Assembly (NCBI GenBank): GCA_036936605.1
Contig: JAUPFV010000001.1
Location: 218,021,530 to 218,085,529, forward strand
Source of the DNA: Limnanthes douglasii subsp. nivea
Taxonomy: Eukaryota; Streptophyta; Magnoliopsida; Brassicales; Limnanthaceae
Direction of reading: 5' to 3'
Length of the DNA stretch: 64,000 nt
Position numbers and translations under genes: made by a program. Shown here piece after piece: positions 42,932-54,585 of the stretch. Under the pieces are notes generated by a model. The model was not told where the DNA came from. It saw only the letters and a program-made list of their open reading frames with translations, and ran no database searches. Within the stretch, counting starts at the first letter, position 1, and every line of letters begins with the position of its first letter.

Positions 42932-43225
42932 TGAAGTGCTACGTTCAATAGACGCACTATGTTATTCTCGAAGTGCTACGTTCAATAAACGTATTGTATT
43001 ATTTTCGAAGTGCTACGTTCAAAAAAATGCACTATGTTATTTTCGAAGTGCTACGTTTAAGAAATGCATTGTGTTATTTTCGAAGTGCTACGTTTAATAA
43101 ATTCATTGTGTTATTTTCGAAGCGCTACGTTCAATAAACGCACTGTGTTGATTTCGAAGTGCTATGTTAAAAAAATGCACTATGATTTTCGATGAGCCAC
43201 GTTCATTTAATACACTATAATATTC
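42932..43225 (+). repeat. 37-38 bp tandem repeat, about eight units
   Basis: Units start at 42932, 42970, 43007, 43045, 43082, 43119, 43156 and 43191 with core GAAGTGCTACGTTCAATAAA and CACTATGTTATTTTC. Located between pol and the antisense gene, where Tat-lineage elements are known to carry variable minisatellites. Confidence 0.95.
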
Positions 43226-43436
43226 AAGGAGTTACATTTTACAAGTATAACTTAGTATATCATTATGTTTCAGCTTCGAATAATTAGCATAAATAAAGGA
43301 TTGCATAACTTGATGACAAATATGAAATACAAGATTTTTTTTTATCATTTAGTTCAATTCGATGAGTACAAGGATTTTGGTTTCAGCATGACAAATGCAA
43401 AAAGATAACAAGAAATCGAGGGATAATAAAGTCATT

Positions 43437-46317
43437 CAGATGATTCCTCTTCGAATGATTCTTTTTCAGAAGAGGTGTTAGGTTTAGGATCGAAGGCTTT
43501 AATGGGAAGTCTTTCAACATTAATATCATTCTAGAAGCTGAAAAGATCTATCTTAGGATATGTAGCATGAATTTTCTCGAAGAAGGGTGATGATATTCTC
43601 CTTTTTACCATTGTTGATGGCTGCTAACATATCCTTCGAACGTTCATCTTCTGCAGCAGTGATATCAAGTTGTTTTTCTTTTTTAAAATCAACTTTCAGT
43701 GTGGCTACCTCATCGGATAAATTTTTCTTTTCTGCTTCACATGTGGTAAGAGAAGTCTGAAGATTATCGAGCTTCTCTTTCTCAGCAGTTAAGTCTTCAA
43801 GGTATTTAGCCTTGAGCTTATTTATCTTTTCTTGATGTGAATCGATCAATTTTTATTTATCAACTTGGTGTTGTTCTCGTGAATGGATTTTGACACAAAG
43901 GAGTCCGTGGAGAAGCTCAGATATTCCTATTTCGAAGCAGAGAAATTGATTTATTATATGATTTTGAAATTTTTCCCTCAACTATTTCTCAGCATCAACA
44001 ACTTCTTTATAACAAACCATAACATTGGCTTGTTGTTTCAAATGAACATGAGAAACCTCGATTTGTTGAGTAAGCATTTTTACAGCAGTATCGAGATCAG
44101 AAAATGGCTGAAGTGCAGCAAAAACATCTAGGTTTGGTAGAATAGAAGGAAAAACCATTGGACTAAAACAAGGGATGAGGTCTAGAGAAGTAGTAAGAGC
44201 AGAAGGAGAAACAATTTCTGGATATACCTTAAAGGTATACGGTGCAGATCTTCTACCAAAATTATGAAAACAAGTTTGAACTTCTTGAATGACAGGATCC
44301 TCTTCTCCAATAGCTTTTGTGATTCATTGAAATTGATGAAACCATCGGGATCGAAGTGATCATCATCTTGATTATCTTCGACAAAGATTATAGCATCTTC
44401 ATAAGTTGCTTCCTTTTCTTGGTGAGGACTTTGTTGATTCCCATCAGTCACGACCTTATCATCATCAAATACTACATCTTTGATGGTTGTAAATTTTTCT
44501 TTATCGAAGGTGTAACCGTTTTCTTCTTTTTCGAAGATGGTTCTTCTTCTGTCTCTTCCTCGATGGTTGACAGAGCATCTTCTTTTATTTTTATTTTTAA
44601 TCGTTTGGGATTTGGATTTGTAGGGATAGCACCAGATGCACTAACTGCCTTTTTATTCTTTTTTACTTTCTTCTTTTGAAGAAGATGATTGTTAGATATG
44701 TTGCGTATGGGTAACAATAATTTACAATCAGAGTGGACCAATCTTTCGACAGCTTGTCGAGGTTGGGTTGTTCCATCAGATTTGCAGAAGGAGAGGCTCC
44801 AGGTATGATTAGAAACAAATGACTATTTAGAAAATTGATTGGTTCGAAGGTTGTATGAAAAGAATTGTTCTATTCTGCTTCAGCCAAAGTGGCAAGTGTG
44901 ACAAATATTTGTTTGGTTTTGGGTCGACGAATAGCATAGCGCCTCAGAATTTCTGATAAGAACATATAGATTGGCAATGGATAAGGATAACCATAGTTAG
45001 AAAATTCAATATAAAAGGAATAGTATCATAATACTTACGACCGCTTTTCTAGACAAGTTTAGTCTTGATGGATTGACTTCGGATATCTTTTTACCGTTTT
45101 CCCATGCTCCAGAGATGAAATGAACTTTTGCTTCCAGAATTCATCTGCTCTCAAAAGGTCATCGATGATTTTTAAGTTATCATCTAATGTAAGATAATAG
45201 AATGGAAGTTTTGGTCCATTGGATAATTTTATTAAAGATATGAAATATTTAATGGTGATCAGAATCTTGGACAAGCGAGAGGCCATGATTACAGATAGAA
45301 GAGTGAACAATTGATTTAGGATCACTTGAGTTGGGCACGGATTTATGGGCTCGAAGTAATCAACGAATATCAACAAAAACCAAAGCCCCCAGTTGATGAT
45401 TTCTAGGTAGACTACCAACTCATTTTTCTTATAATCTAATGGTGTTTCACCTCTTTTGGGAAGACGAAGGGTGATGTTATCCCCCATTCCCCATTGTTTT
45501 TTCAAATCCGATGCTTGATTATTTTTGTAATAGATGTATTTGATATTTTTTAAAGCAACCATATAGTTTGCGTCGAGAGATCTTAGAGTCTCACCAATTG
45601 TTGCTCTCTATTCATCGGATATCGTGATTATGTATTTCTTTTTTCTTAGCTTCCGTACCTTTTTCTGAGGGGCATCTTCAGATCCTTTCAAGGTTTCATC
45701 ATTAGTATCAGCCTCGTTGTTTGATTGGGTAGCTTCGGAATCAACCTCCGCATCTGATGCCTCGTCTCTCAGTTGTGGAGGATTATTCGAGGGATTTTGT
45801 TGAGTTAATGTAATTTTATCAACAATTTTCCTCGGGGAGGAGAGTTAGTAGAAAGGTTTGGTGTAGCATTAGAATCTTCTCATATGGCTATGGAAGTTCT
45901 TTTCCTAGGAGCTCTTGAAAGAAAAGTAGATGAAGGGGTCACTTCGGATTGTATTGAGGAAGATTGACTAACTTTACAACTAGTTTGAGGTGATGATTTG
46001 GTAAGAGAAGTTGAAATTCGAAGAGTAGATTGTGAGGTTCTTGGTGTCCAAGTTTTCGAAGATTGACTCTCTTCACTATTAGGTGAAGGTGAAAAATCAG
46101 GAACTTTAGATGGATCGAAGTTACCGTAATAAATGGTCTTTGTTGATATTCTGAGGGGAGCGTTGCTTATCAATCCAGCAGCTCTGTACTCATATGCTCT
46201 TTCACTTATGCAGAAGTTATCGTAAAATCTGAAGACAAGATTATTGACAGGTTTTAGAGATTTGGATTTTTTGGAAATTCTTGCTTTAGATCTTCTGGAT
46301 CTTGGGTGTTTTCTCAT
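43437..46317 (-). pseudogene. Antisense gene of a Ty3/gypsy element, near full-length
   Basis: Start ATG at 46317 (MRKHPRSRRSKARISKKSKS), then FRFYDNFCISERAYEYRAAG, a Ser/Thr-rich region (to 45880), KNIKYIYYKNNQASDLKKQW with GMGDNITLRLPKRGETPLDY, LVVYLEIINWGLWFLLIFVD, LFTLLSVIMASRLSKILITI and LDDNLKIIDDLLRADEFWKQ. This order (charged linker, WGxxxNVxLRxP, VxYxExxNxGLxFxL, MASRL) matches 27800-27144. An intron (44953-45038) follows, then RRPKTKQIFVTLATLAE, a Lys-rich linker (44741-44472), an acidic block and a coiled coil (43849-43553). A few stops and frameshifts. Confidence 0.8.
44953..45038 (-). other. Antisense-gene intron (86 bp)
   Basis: Minus strand: donor GTAAGTATTATG at 45038, T-rich middle, acceptor TTCTTATCAG ending at 44953, next exon AAATTCTGAGGCG. 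Same place as the introns at 18405-18481 and 27001-27076. Confidence 0.65.
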
Positions 46318-46372
46318 AAACGGATTAAAGATTGGTCGGAAAATATAGTTTTTCGCATTCTCCCTCCTTCTC

Positions 46373-46382
46373 TTTATATAAA
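46373..46382 (-). promoter_or_regulatory. TATA box of the antisense gene
   Basis: Minus strand TTATATAAAG about 55-65 bp upstream of the ATG at 46317. Motif and spacing fit a plant Pol II promoter. Confidence 0.5.
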
Positions 46383-46689
46383 ACATCTCGTACTCTCGCG
46401 TTATTTTCTATTCATATCTGATCTCTCTTTCTTAGGAACCGTCAATTACAGTGGAGCATTCCTTCGGTTCAGTTCTTGGGTAAGCCATACAATTCTCACA
46501 ATTTCTTTATATTTTCACCATTCTCTATACAGTTTGTAGGTTTTAAAACCCTTTTTTTTCTATTAATATGGATTAACGAATACTAGTTCATTCTTTGATG
46601 CTTTCACCAGTTCAGATTTTAAACTTAATTCTAGGTTCTAGCCTCAATAATCTTCCATTATGTCCTACTCTTGATTATAGAGTTCTAGT
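46383..46689. other. Region beyond the antisense gene, no gene seen
   Basis: Expected site of the polypurine tract and 3' LTR of the element at 41887, but no LTR of family 1 or 2 is visible. The element is truncated here. Confidence 0.5.
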
Positions 46690-46995
46690 TCGATTAAATT
46701 AATAAATAATAATTTGAAATTGTAATTAAAAACAAGATACCTATTTATTAATAAAAATAAATAAATATTAATTTAGAATTTACTTAGATTTTTTGTTTGG
46801 TTATTAAAAAGCCGTAAAATTATATATATATATATAAGGATTTACAGTTAATGCGTGGTCTGTCTCTTCTCTAGAATGTAATACCTATGAGTGAAGACGA
46901 AAGAAAATGAAATTGGTTTGAAAATTATGAAGAGGGAACGAAGGAGAGTGAGAAGCCTATATAAAGGCAAACCAGTCATTATCGATTGAGTCATG
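46690..46995 (+). repeat. TATA-bearing repeat, unit D (partial)
   Basis: GAAGAGGGAACGAAGGAGAG, TGAGAAGCCTATATAAAGG and TTATCGATTGA match the promoter half of units A and B. A TA run (46816-46838) lies upstream. It lacks the second half. Confidence 0.75.
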
Positions 46996-47006
46996 TTTGA
47001 TCCATT

Positions 47007-47578
47007 CATCTCTCTACGTTTATCCCTAACTAAGTCTTAGAGCCTTGTAATACATATTAGATTAGGTTGATTCATGTTTGTTTGATTCATCTCTGTATGA
47101 TGATTTAGAATTCAACCATAGAATTATATGAATAGCTTTTAGGATCAACCCTGAGGCAGTGGCTTTTCATTCATCAAATTGGGATCAACTAATAATCATA
47201 TGATCGTAATTCTGTCATAATATTAGAAAATGTATGACTTCTCCCTCTTGCTCATATAATCTTGATCCTATTGCTCTCGTTCAATTGTCGATTGATTAAT
47301 GTTTAATTAATTCATCTCTCTACGTCTATCCCTAATCCCTAACTAAGTTTTAGAGCCTTGCAATACATACTAGATTAGGTTAATTGATGTTTGTTTTATT
47401 CATCTTTGTATGATGATTTAGAATTTAGCCTTAAAATTATAAGAATAACTTTTATGATCAAATTGAGGCGGTGGCTTCATTTATCAGATTGGGATCATCG
47501 GATTGTATTTCGGTCATAATATTGGAAAATGTATAAGTTTACCCTTCTGGTCAGGTCATATAATCTTGATCCGTCCTT
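47007..47578 (+). repeat. About 275-bp tandem duplication upstream of a MADS remnant
   Basis: 47007-47283 and 47307-47578 share TTCATCTCTCTACG, CCCTAACTAAGT, TAGAGCCTTG, AATACATA, TAGATTAGGTT, GTATGATGATTTAGAATT, ATATAATCTTGATCC and more, with roughly 15-20 percent divergence. Contains no frame. It may be the 5' UTR intron of the broken MADS copy. Confidence 0.75.
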
Positions 47579-47617
47579 TTACTATTATTGTATACTTGTT
47601 AAAACTTGGCTGCAATC

Positions 47618-47783
47618 GTTTCTTGTATAACCAACTCCTTTCTTTTCGTCTATTACAGGTCTTCTTTAAACATTATTTCCACTATAATTGATCAAAATCA
47701 TTATCATGGTAAAAAAAGCAAGAATGAGAGGTGTTCCCACCCAAAAAAGAGAAACTGTGTCGCAGAGATGCGTTACTTTCATT
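47618..47783 (+). pseudogene. Truncated MADS copy: intron acceptor and MADS-box start
   Basis: Contains CTTTCTTTTCGTCTATTACAG (acceptor), a leader, ATG at 47706, then KARMRGVPTQKRETVSQRCV and TF, in frame. Similarity to the intact gene ends abruptly at about 47783, before the KRRQGL motif. The intact acceptor and start suggest recent loss. The breakpoint lies near a MULE-like end (48030-48414). Confidence 0.85.
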
Positions 47784-48029
47784 TGTAACTTAGCAATCAA
47801 CATAAATACATGAAATCCTATTATTACAAAATCAGTTTAGAAAAACAGAAAGAACACTATAGTCTTCGTAATAAGAACTGTCACCCGAACTTTAAAATCA
47901 CCTGGATAACAATAGTTGCCGATGAAACCACCTGGAAACATAAACAAACTAGTCAAAAACAGAATAACCTGAATTCAATACAACAATATCCACAACAACA
48001 ATAAAAGTCTGATAAATGATAGGCGGCTG

Positions 48030-48414
48030 ACGGGGGTCTGAAACTAGAGATTTGGTTACCTCTATCGATCGAAGACCTGGAGCAAAGAATTGGTTAACGC
48101 ATGTAGACTAGAATGATTTACCGTAATGGTTTTTTTAAAACCATTTTGTTTTACAAATCGGGTATTTGGTTAGGGTATGTACAGAGAAAGGCGGCTTGTT
48201 ACAAACTCAAATATTTAAAATATCTGATTGAGTTAAAAAATCAACTCCTTCTAAAAAAGGCTTATATAGTTGGTCGAGGGTAAGTAGGTGTATTAAAATA
48301 ATTGAGTATTGAGTGGGAGTTATTCTAATAAGTTGGATTTTAAGTAAGCATAAATTCGTTTGGGTATTAGATGTTAGTATATTTGTTGAGTAGGTACTTA
48401 TGTGGTCATTTCCC
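48030..48414 (-). mobile_element. MULE end fragment with promoter
   Basis: Reading the minus strand from 48414: GGGAAATGACCACATAAGTACC, TAATACCC spacing, then ACTATATAAGCC (about 48262-48273) and an exon-like pyrimidine-rich stretch. The 56775-56930 end of the intact-order MULE has the same order: GGGAAATTGCACCTAAAGTACCC, TAGTACCC, ACTATATAAGCA. The other end is not identifiable. Confidence 0.55.
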
Positions 48415-48783
48415 TATTTATTAATAAAAGTAAATGAATAACAATTTAAAATTTATTAATGCTTGCTAAATATTTTTTCTGGTAGAAAAAAAATAGTAAA
48501 TTAAATAATTAAATAAATATATGTTTCAGGTAGATGGAGTGCTAAACCCTTCTTCTCCAGAAAGTAATAGGAGTGAAGATGCAGGAAAATTAAGAAAATG
48601 GGATAAAGGCGAGTTAGAAAGCTATATATATAGTGATGATCAATTGCATGTCATTTATCAAGTAATCAGTATCATTTTTGATAAGACAATATTCGCGTAT
48701 AGAATATCCGGATAAAAATACAATATATTCATAATTTTAATTATGCTTTTATTATTGCATATTTATTATTTATATTCTTTAAC

Positions 48784-48837
<54 letters not shown>

Positions 48838-49015
48838 AATACGGAAAGACTAAACATTTATGAATACAATAGGTTCATAATTTAATTATGCTATTATTAT
48901 TTTACTATCGTTTAATCATTGATTTATTGATGTTTGAATCAATATTTATTTTGAACAGAAAATTTGAGATATGAATTTTTTTTTTAATAAAATTAATAAT
49001 ATACGTTAGTTACTC
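48415..49015 (+). repeat. TATA-bearing repeat, unit E, with (TA)n
   Basis: CTTCTCCAGAAAGTAATAGG, GTGAAGATG, AAGCTATATATATAG, GATGATCAATTGCATG, later TTATTGATGTTTGAATCAAT and TTAGTTACTCTAGAG. A (TA) run of about 48 bp at 48787-48834 replaces its middle. Confidence 0.75.
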
Positions 49016-49720
49016 TAGAGAATAAAAAATTAGAAAGAGAAAACGGAAAAATACAAAAAAAAATTACTTAGTATAAAAATAAAAAATTAATAAGAAACAT
49101 TGGTTACTTTAAAATATAACAAAATAAGAAAAGAGTGTAAGAAGAGTAAAAAAGTAAGTGAATATAATTTAAAATTTTAACTAAAAAATCAATTTAATAA
49201 AAGAAATACATATTTATTAATAAAATTAAATAAACAATAATATAAAATTTACTAAGACTTGCTAAACGTTTTTGATAGATAAAAGTAGTAAAATTTAATA
49301 ATAAATAAATATGAATTGCTAAACTTTCATTTAACCGGGTGGTGTATCTCTTCTCCATTAGAGAACAATTGGCGGGAAAGAGAACAATTGGCGGGAAAAT
49401 GAGAAGAGAGGGGGGAGAGAGAACAATTGGCGGAAAAGAGAACAATTAGCGGGAATGAGAGAAGAGGGAAAGAAGAATGAGAAGGCTATATAAAGAGAAA
49501 CCAGTTATGACTCATTGCATGGAATTCATCAAGTAATCAATATAAGTTTTTAGTTTTTTTTGTTCTTCTTCGTTTTACAGTAGATCTTGTGCTAAGGGAA
49601 ATCTATTATCAATTTTTTGTTCCTTCTTTTTATGAGATTAAAAATAAATTGAACACAGTTTGCAGCAAGGAACCCCTAAGGATTAAGATTAAGGATCAAA
49701 GATCAAGTTGTGTTAGGTGC
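49016..49720 (+). repeat. TATA-bearing repeat, unit F (split by copia)
   Basis: Includes repeated GAACAATTGGCGGGAAA blocks (four, about 49364-49455), GAAGGCTATATAAAGAGAAA, TTCTTCGTTTTACAGTAGAT, GCAGCAAGGAACCCCTAAGG and GATCAAGTTGTGTTAGG. The expected continuation resumes at 54586 (CCGAGTACTTTTGCTATC), after the copia element. Confidence 0.85.
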
Positions 49721-49734
49721 TATATGTTCTTTTT

Positions 49735-50066
49735 GTTAATATATATTGTAGTATTAATTGTCAAAGATTGAATTAATATATATTATAATATAATATATAT
49801 TATAATCAATTATAGTCACTAGTCTACCTCAACTTTAAAAAAATAAAGATTCTAGTATTAATTGTTGTAACTGCTATAAATTAGTATAAAAGGTGAACCA
49901 GAAAGAATTACAACTATAGCATTGGATGGCACGCATTTCTCTATTTTTATTTCTCGCTTGTGTTACATAAGCTACTGGAACCGGAGTACATATACTAGCT
50001 TGATGTTCAATAGATGCCTGAGTTATAAATAAGATATACTTTTTGAGAAAGAAAATACTTATGACA
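49735..50066 (+). repeat. Copia 5' LTR
   Basis: Matches 54359-54585 in TATAATCAATTATAGTCACTAG, GTATTAATTGTTGTAACTGC and AGAAAGAAAATACTT, and ends TGACA. Its first bases differ from the right LTR (which starts TGTTACAG), so the left boundary is approximate. Confidence 0.75.
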
Positions 50067-50080
50067 TGGTATGAGAGCGC
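50067..50080 (+). promoter_or_regulatory. Copia primer binding site
   Basis: TGGTATGAGAGCGC directly after the LTR. It equals the standard initiator-methionine tRNA complement TGGTATCAGAGC except for one base (C to G). Confidence 0.85.
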
Positions 50081-50260
50081 AATTGATTTTTTGTAGAGTT
50101 TTTTGGGTGGTAAGCTTTTCGTGTATTTTAGGTGGTGAGGTTTTTTTTGAATTTCAAGAGTATTTGGGTAGTGAGATATTTTTTTTTCTTTTGAGAATTC
50201 GGGGAGTTTAGTTTTATTTCAGATTTTTGTTCTCGTGGATCTGTTTTTCTTGGTTACATC

Positions 50261-53200
50261 ATGTCACTGGATAAATTCGAGCCGTTTCATATTAAATTTA
50301 CGGGGAAAAATTATTATGCTTGGGAATTTCAATTTCAATTGTATGTGAAAGGAAAAGAATTATGGGGTCATATTGATGGGAGTGATCCTGCCCCTCTAGA
50401 TGCTAATATTTTGTCCAAGTGGTAAATAAAAGATGCTGGAATCATGACTTGGATTCTTAGTTCACTCGAGCCTCATCTTGTTCTCACATTGAAGCCCTAT
50501 AAGACCGTTGTTGGTATGTAGAATTATCTAAAGAAAATTTATAATCAAAACAACTCTGCTAGAAGATTTCAATTGGAGTATGAGTTGGCTAATTACACTC
50601 AAGGAAGTCTTTCCATTGAAGCATATTTTCAGGTTTTCAAAACCTTTGGGCAGATTATTCAGATATAATTTATGTCGATATTCCTGCTTCAGCTCTTTCT
50701 GCTATCCAGACAATGCATGCAATCAGCAGACGAGATCGGTTCTTGATGAAGCTACGAACGAATTTTGACATCGCACGGTCTAATTTGATGAATCGTCATC
50801 CTGTACCATCTCTGGATGCATGTTTGGGTGAACTTATTCGTGAGGAGCAGCGAACAATAACACAGGCATCTATTGAACATCAAGCTAGTATCTGTACACC
50901 GGTTCCGGTAGCTTATGTAACACAAGTGAGAAATACAAATAGAGACATCGTGCCATCCAATGCTATAGTTGTAATTCTTTCGGCCACATTGCTCGGGATT
51001 GTCCCAAAAATGTTTGCAACTACTGCAAGAAACAAGGGCACATCATCTCTGCTTGTCCCACTCGACCTGAACGACGACAAAGTACTGCTTATCATGCCTC
51101 CACTAGTGTTTGTTCTATTGCATTGCCTACTACCTCGCCGATTGTTCATGTTCATTCTCCAACAACAAATCCAAACACACTCACTCCTTAAATGGTTCAA
51201 CAAATGATAATTTCTGCTTTTTCTGCTTTTGGACTCTCAGGTAATCCAAAACATTATTCCACACCATGGTATTTCGATTCTGGAGCCTCAAACCATATGA
51301 CCAATACCGTTGTTCCCCAGTCTAATGTTAAAAAATATGATGGAGATCTGAAAATTAACACTGCTGATGGTCATTATGTGCCTATTAGTGTTGTTGGTGA
51401 TCTTTCTTCCACATTCACTAATGTTTTTGTGTCTCCTGACCTGTTCACAAATGTTATTTCTGTTGGTCAATTGGCCGATAATAATTGTCATGTCACTTTT
51501 TCTCCTTCTGGTTGTGTTGTGCATGATCAAGTGTCACGAAAGATGATTGCGAAGGGTCCTAAAGTGGGACGACTCTTTCCATTATATAAGTCTCCTTCCA
51601 CTGATATTCCTAGTTTTTCAATTTCGTTTGCTTGTAATGTTGTTGGTCCTCGAAACCAAATGTGGCATAGACGTCTAGGTCATCCACATTCTGATGTCCT
51701 TCGTACTTTGGTTCATTCTGGATTATTGGTAAATAAAATAAGTTCTTCTCATGATCTTTCTTTTGATTGTACATCATGCAAACTTGGTAAAAGTAAGGTT
51801 TTACCTTTTCCTCATCATGCATCTCGTGCTTCACAATGTTTTAATGTTATTCATAGTGATGTTTGGGGGATTGCACCCATTGTTTCTCATGCACACTACA
51901 AGTATTTTGTTATATTCATTGATGATTTTAGTCGTTTTACTTGGGTTTACTTTATTCGGGCTAAAGTTGAAGTTTTTTTTTTCAGTTTTTAAACGCTTCC
52001 TTACATATCTTGACACTCAATTTTCTGCCAATATAAAAGTTTTATGATCTGATTTTGGGGGTGAATACATGTCACATGAGTTTAAAAAATTTCTTCAAAA
52101 TAAAGGGATTCTGTCTCAGCGTTCTTGTCCTTCGACACCACAACAAAACGGTGTGGCTGAGAGGAAAAATCGTCATCTTCTTGATGTGGTAAGAACTATT
52201 TTACTTGAATCATCCGTTCCTCCTTGTTTTTGGTGTGAATCACTTTCTACGACTGTTTTTTTGATTAATCGCTTACCTTCTCCTACATTAAATCACGCCT
52301 CTCCTTTTTATAAGTTGTTTGGTCATTCTCCTTCATATTCTGATATTTGTACCTTTGGATGTGTTTGTTTTGTACACCTCCCTACTCATGAACATCATAA
52401 ACTTACAGCTCAATCTGTAAAATGTGCTTTTCTTGGTTATGCTATTCCTCATAAGGGTTATGTTTGTTATGATCGTCATGCTTGTCATCTTCGGGTTTCT
52501 AGGAATGTGATTTTTTTTGAAAATCAATATTTTTTTCCATCTCATGTTGATCCACGTCCTGCATCTTTATCTCTCATGCCAAGTTTTTCTGATATTTCAA
52601 AATCTATAGAAAGATTTAAACCTGGTTTTGTATATCGACGACGTAATCGAGATGAGTCTGGTCCCACTATTGTGATCCCTTCTAATATTGTCTCAACACC
52701 TGATCCTGCTCTTGATTCCACAACTCTTCGTCGATCTGCTCGTCCTTCTCGACCCCCCTGATATGTATGGTTTTTCTTCCCCCGTCTCTCTTGTAACTAC
52801 TTTATCCAGTATTTCAATTCCCACTAGCTACAAACAAGCCATGGAACATGAGTGTTGGAAAAATACAATGCAAGTAGAACTTCAAGCACTTGAGGAGAAT
52901 TATACATGGGATATTGTTCATTGTCCTCCTACAGTTAAAATAATTGGGAGTAAGTGGGTTTTCTCTATGAAACTACATTTTGATGGCTCTTTGGAGTGAT
53001 ATAAAGCTCGTCTTGTAGCTCTGGGTAATAAACAAGAATATAGGATTGATTATGAGGAGATATTTTCTTCTGTTGCCAAAATAACCACCGTTCAAAGTAT
53101 TTTGGCTATTGTTGCTTCACAATCGTGGTCGTTGCATCAAATGGATGTTAAGAATGCTTTTCTTCATGTAGATCTTTAAGAAGAGATTTACATGAAGCTT

Positions 53201-54350
53201 TTATCTGGTATGAGTACTTCTTCTCCTCATGATGTCTGTAAGTTAAGGCGTTCTTTGTATGGGCTCAAACAAGCATCTCGAGTTTGGTTTGAAAAGTTTC
53301 GTCGTACACTTCTTTCTTTCAGTTTTGCCCAAAGTCAGTATGATTCTTCTTTATTTTTCCACACATCTACATCGGGTTTAGTCCTTCTCTTGGTTTATGT
53401 GGATGATATTATCATCACTGGTACTGATTATAGTTTGATTACTAAGCTTCAAAAACAGTTACTTGCAACTTTCCATATGAAAGATGTTGGCCAACTTACA
53501 CACTTCTTAGGATTAGAAGTTCATCGTCGGGCTAATGGTATTTTTTTGAACCAACAAAAGTATATTCAAGATCTTATCACTTTGGCTGATATGGAGGATG
53601 CTTCTTCAGTTGATACTCCCATAGAGGTAAATGTCAAATTTAGGAAAAATTAAAGGAACCTTTTGGATGATTCTACTCTTTATCGGCGCTTGGTTGGGAG
53701 TCTTATCTACTTGAAAACTACGTGCCCTGATATATCCTATGCTGTTCATCAAGTCAGCCAGTTTATGTTCTCTCCTCGACATCTACACCTTCCTGCAGTT
53801 CGACGCATCATTCTATCTTCAAGGCTCGCCTACTCGTGGTTTGTTCTTTCCAGCTGGCTCATCTCTTCAACTTGTTTCCTATAGTGATGCTGATTGGGCT
53901 GGATGTCCAGATACACGTCGATCTACTATAGGTTGGTGTATGTTTTTAGGCGATGCTCTAATTTCTTGGAGGTGTAAGAAACAAGATCATGTTTCTAAAT
54001 CCTCTACCGAAGCTGAATATCGTGCCATGTCTAGTGTTTGTTTAGAAATTGTATGGCTACGCGGTCTTCTTGAGGAGGTTAGATTTCCTCAAACAACTTC
54101 TACCCCTCTTCATGCTGATAACACTAGTGTCATTCAGATTGCCTCCAATCTTGTTTTTCATGAGCGCACCAAACACATTGAAGTTGATTGTCATTCAATT
54201 CGAGATACTTTGGAAAAACGGGTGATATCTCTTCCTCACATCTCTTCTGATCTCCAATTGCCTGATATTTTCACCAAAGCTATGACTCGTCAGCGGCATA
54301 AATTTCTTATTGGCAAATTGTTACTGGTTGACTTAGCAGCATCAATTTGA
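50261..54350 (+). pseudogene. Copia gag-pol remnant
   Basis: One degraded polyprotein, order typical of Ty1/copia: gag (ATG 50261; FTGKNYYAWEFQFQLYVKG), a zinc knuckle seen only across frames near 50970-51060, protease (WYFDSGASNHMT, 51270), GAG-pre-integrase (MWHRRLGHPHSDVL), integrase (VIHSDVWG, FIDDFSRFTWVYF, CPSTPQQNGVAERKNRHLLD), RT ([15 protein letters not shown], LRRSLYGLKQASRVWFEKFR, LVYVDDIIITG) and RNase H (SDADWAGCPDTRRSTIGWC, STEAEYRAMSSVCLEIVWLR, LHADNTSVIQIASN). Stops (near 50424, 52047, 53178, 53652) and frameshifts near 51970 and 53880 break it. Domain order IN before RT separates it from the gypsy copies. Confidence 0.93.
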
Positions 54351-54358
54351 GGGATGGT
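54345..54358 (+). promoter_or_regulatory. Copia polypurine tract
   Basis: AATTTGAGGGATGG ends at the first base of the right LTR (TGTTACAG). Confidence 0.75.
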
Positions 54359-54585
54359 GTTACAGAAAATAAATTAGATTAATATCTAATTTATTTAGTT
54401 AAATATTGAGTTAATATATATTGTAGTATAATATATATGATAATCAATTATAGTCACTAGTCTACGTCAACTTTAGGAAAATAAATATTCTAGTATTAAT
54501 TGTTGTAACTGCTATAAATTAGTATAAAAGGTGAACCAGAAAGAAAAATAAGATATACTTTTTTAGAAAGAAAATACTTTTGACA
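54359..54585 (+). repeat. Copia 3' LTR (internally deleted)
   Basis: 227 bp, TGTTACAG to TTTTGACA. Lacks the segment after GTGAACCAGAAAGAA that the left LTR has (about 49910-50020). Confidence 0.85.

Larger units (their letters stand above)
49735..54585 (+). mobile_element. Ty1/copia retrotransposon, decayed, inserted in unit F
   Basis: Flanking LTRs, primer site, gag-pol remnant and polypurine tract are all in order. The two LTRs differ: the right one lacks about 110 bp, and the left one has a disrupted start. An exact target duplication is not visible. All coding parts are broken, so it cannot move by itself. Confidence 0.9.

Noticed and set aside
48787..48834. (TA)n run as a functional element
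   Set aside because: Simple dinucleotide microsatellites such as this and the one at 32753-32790 are common in AT-rich plant DNA.
51288..52545. Minus-strand frames inside the copia element
   Set aside because: The plus strand carries unmistakable copia protease, integrase and RT motifs; the opposite frames are shadows.
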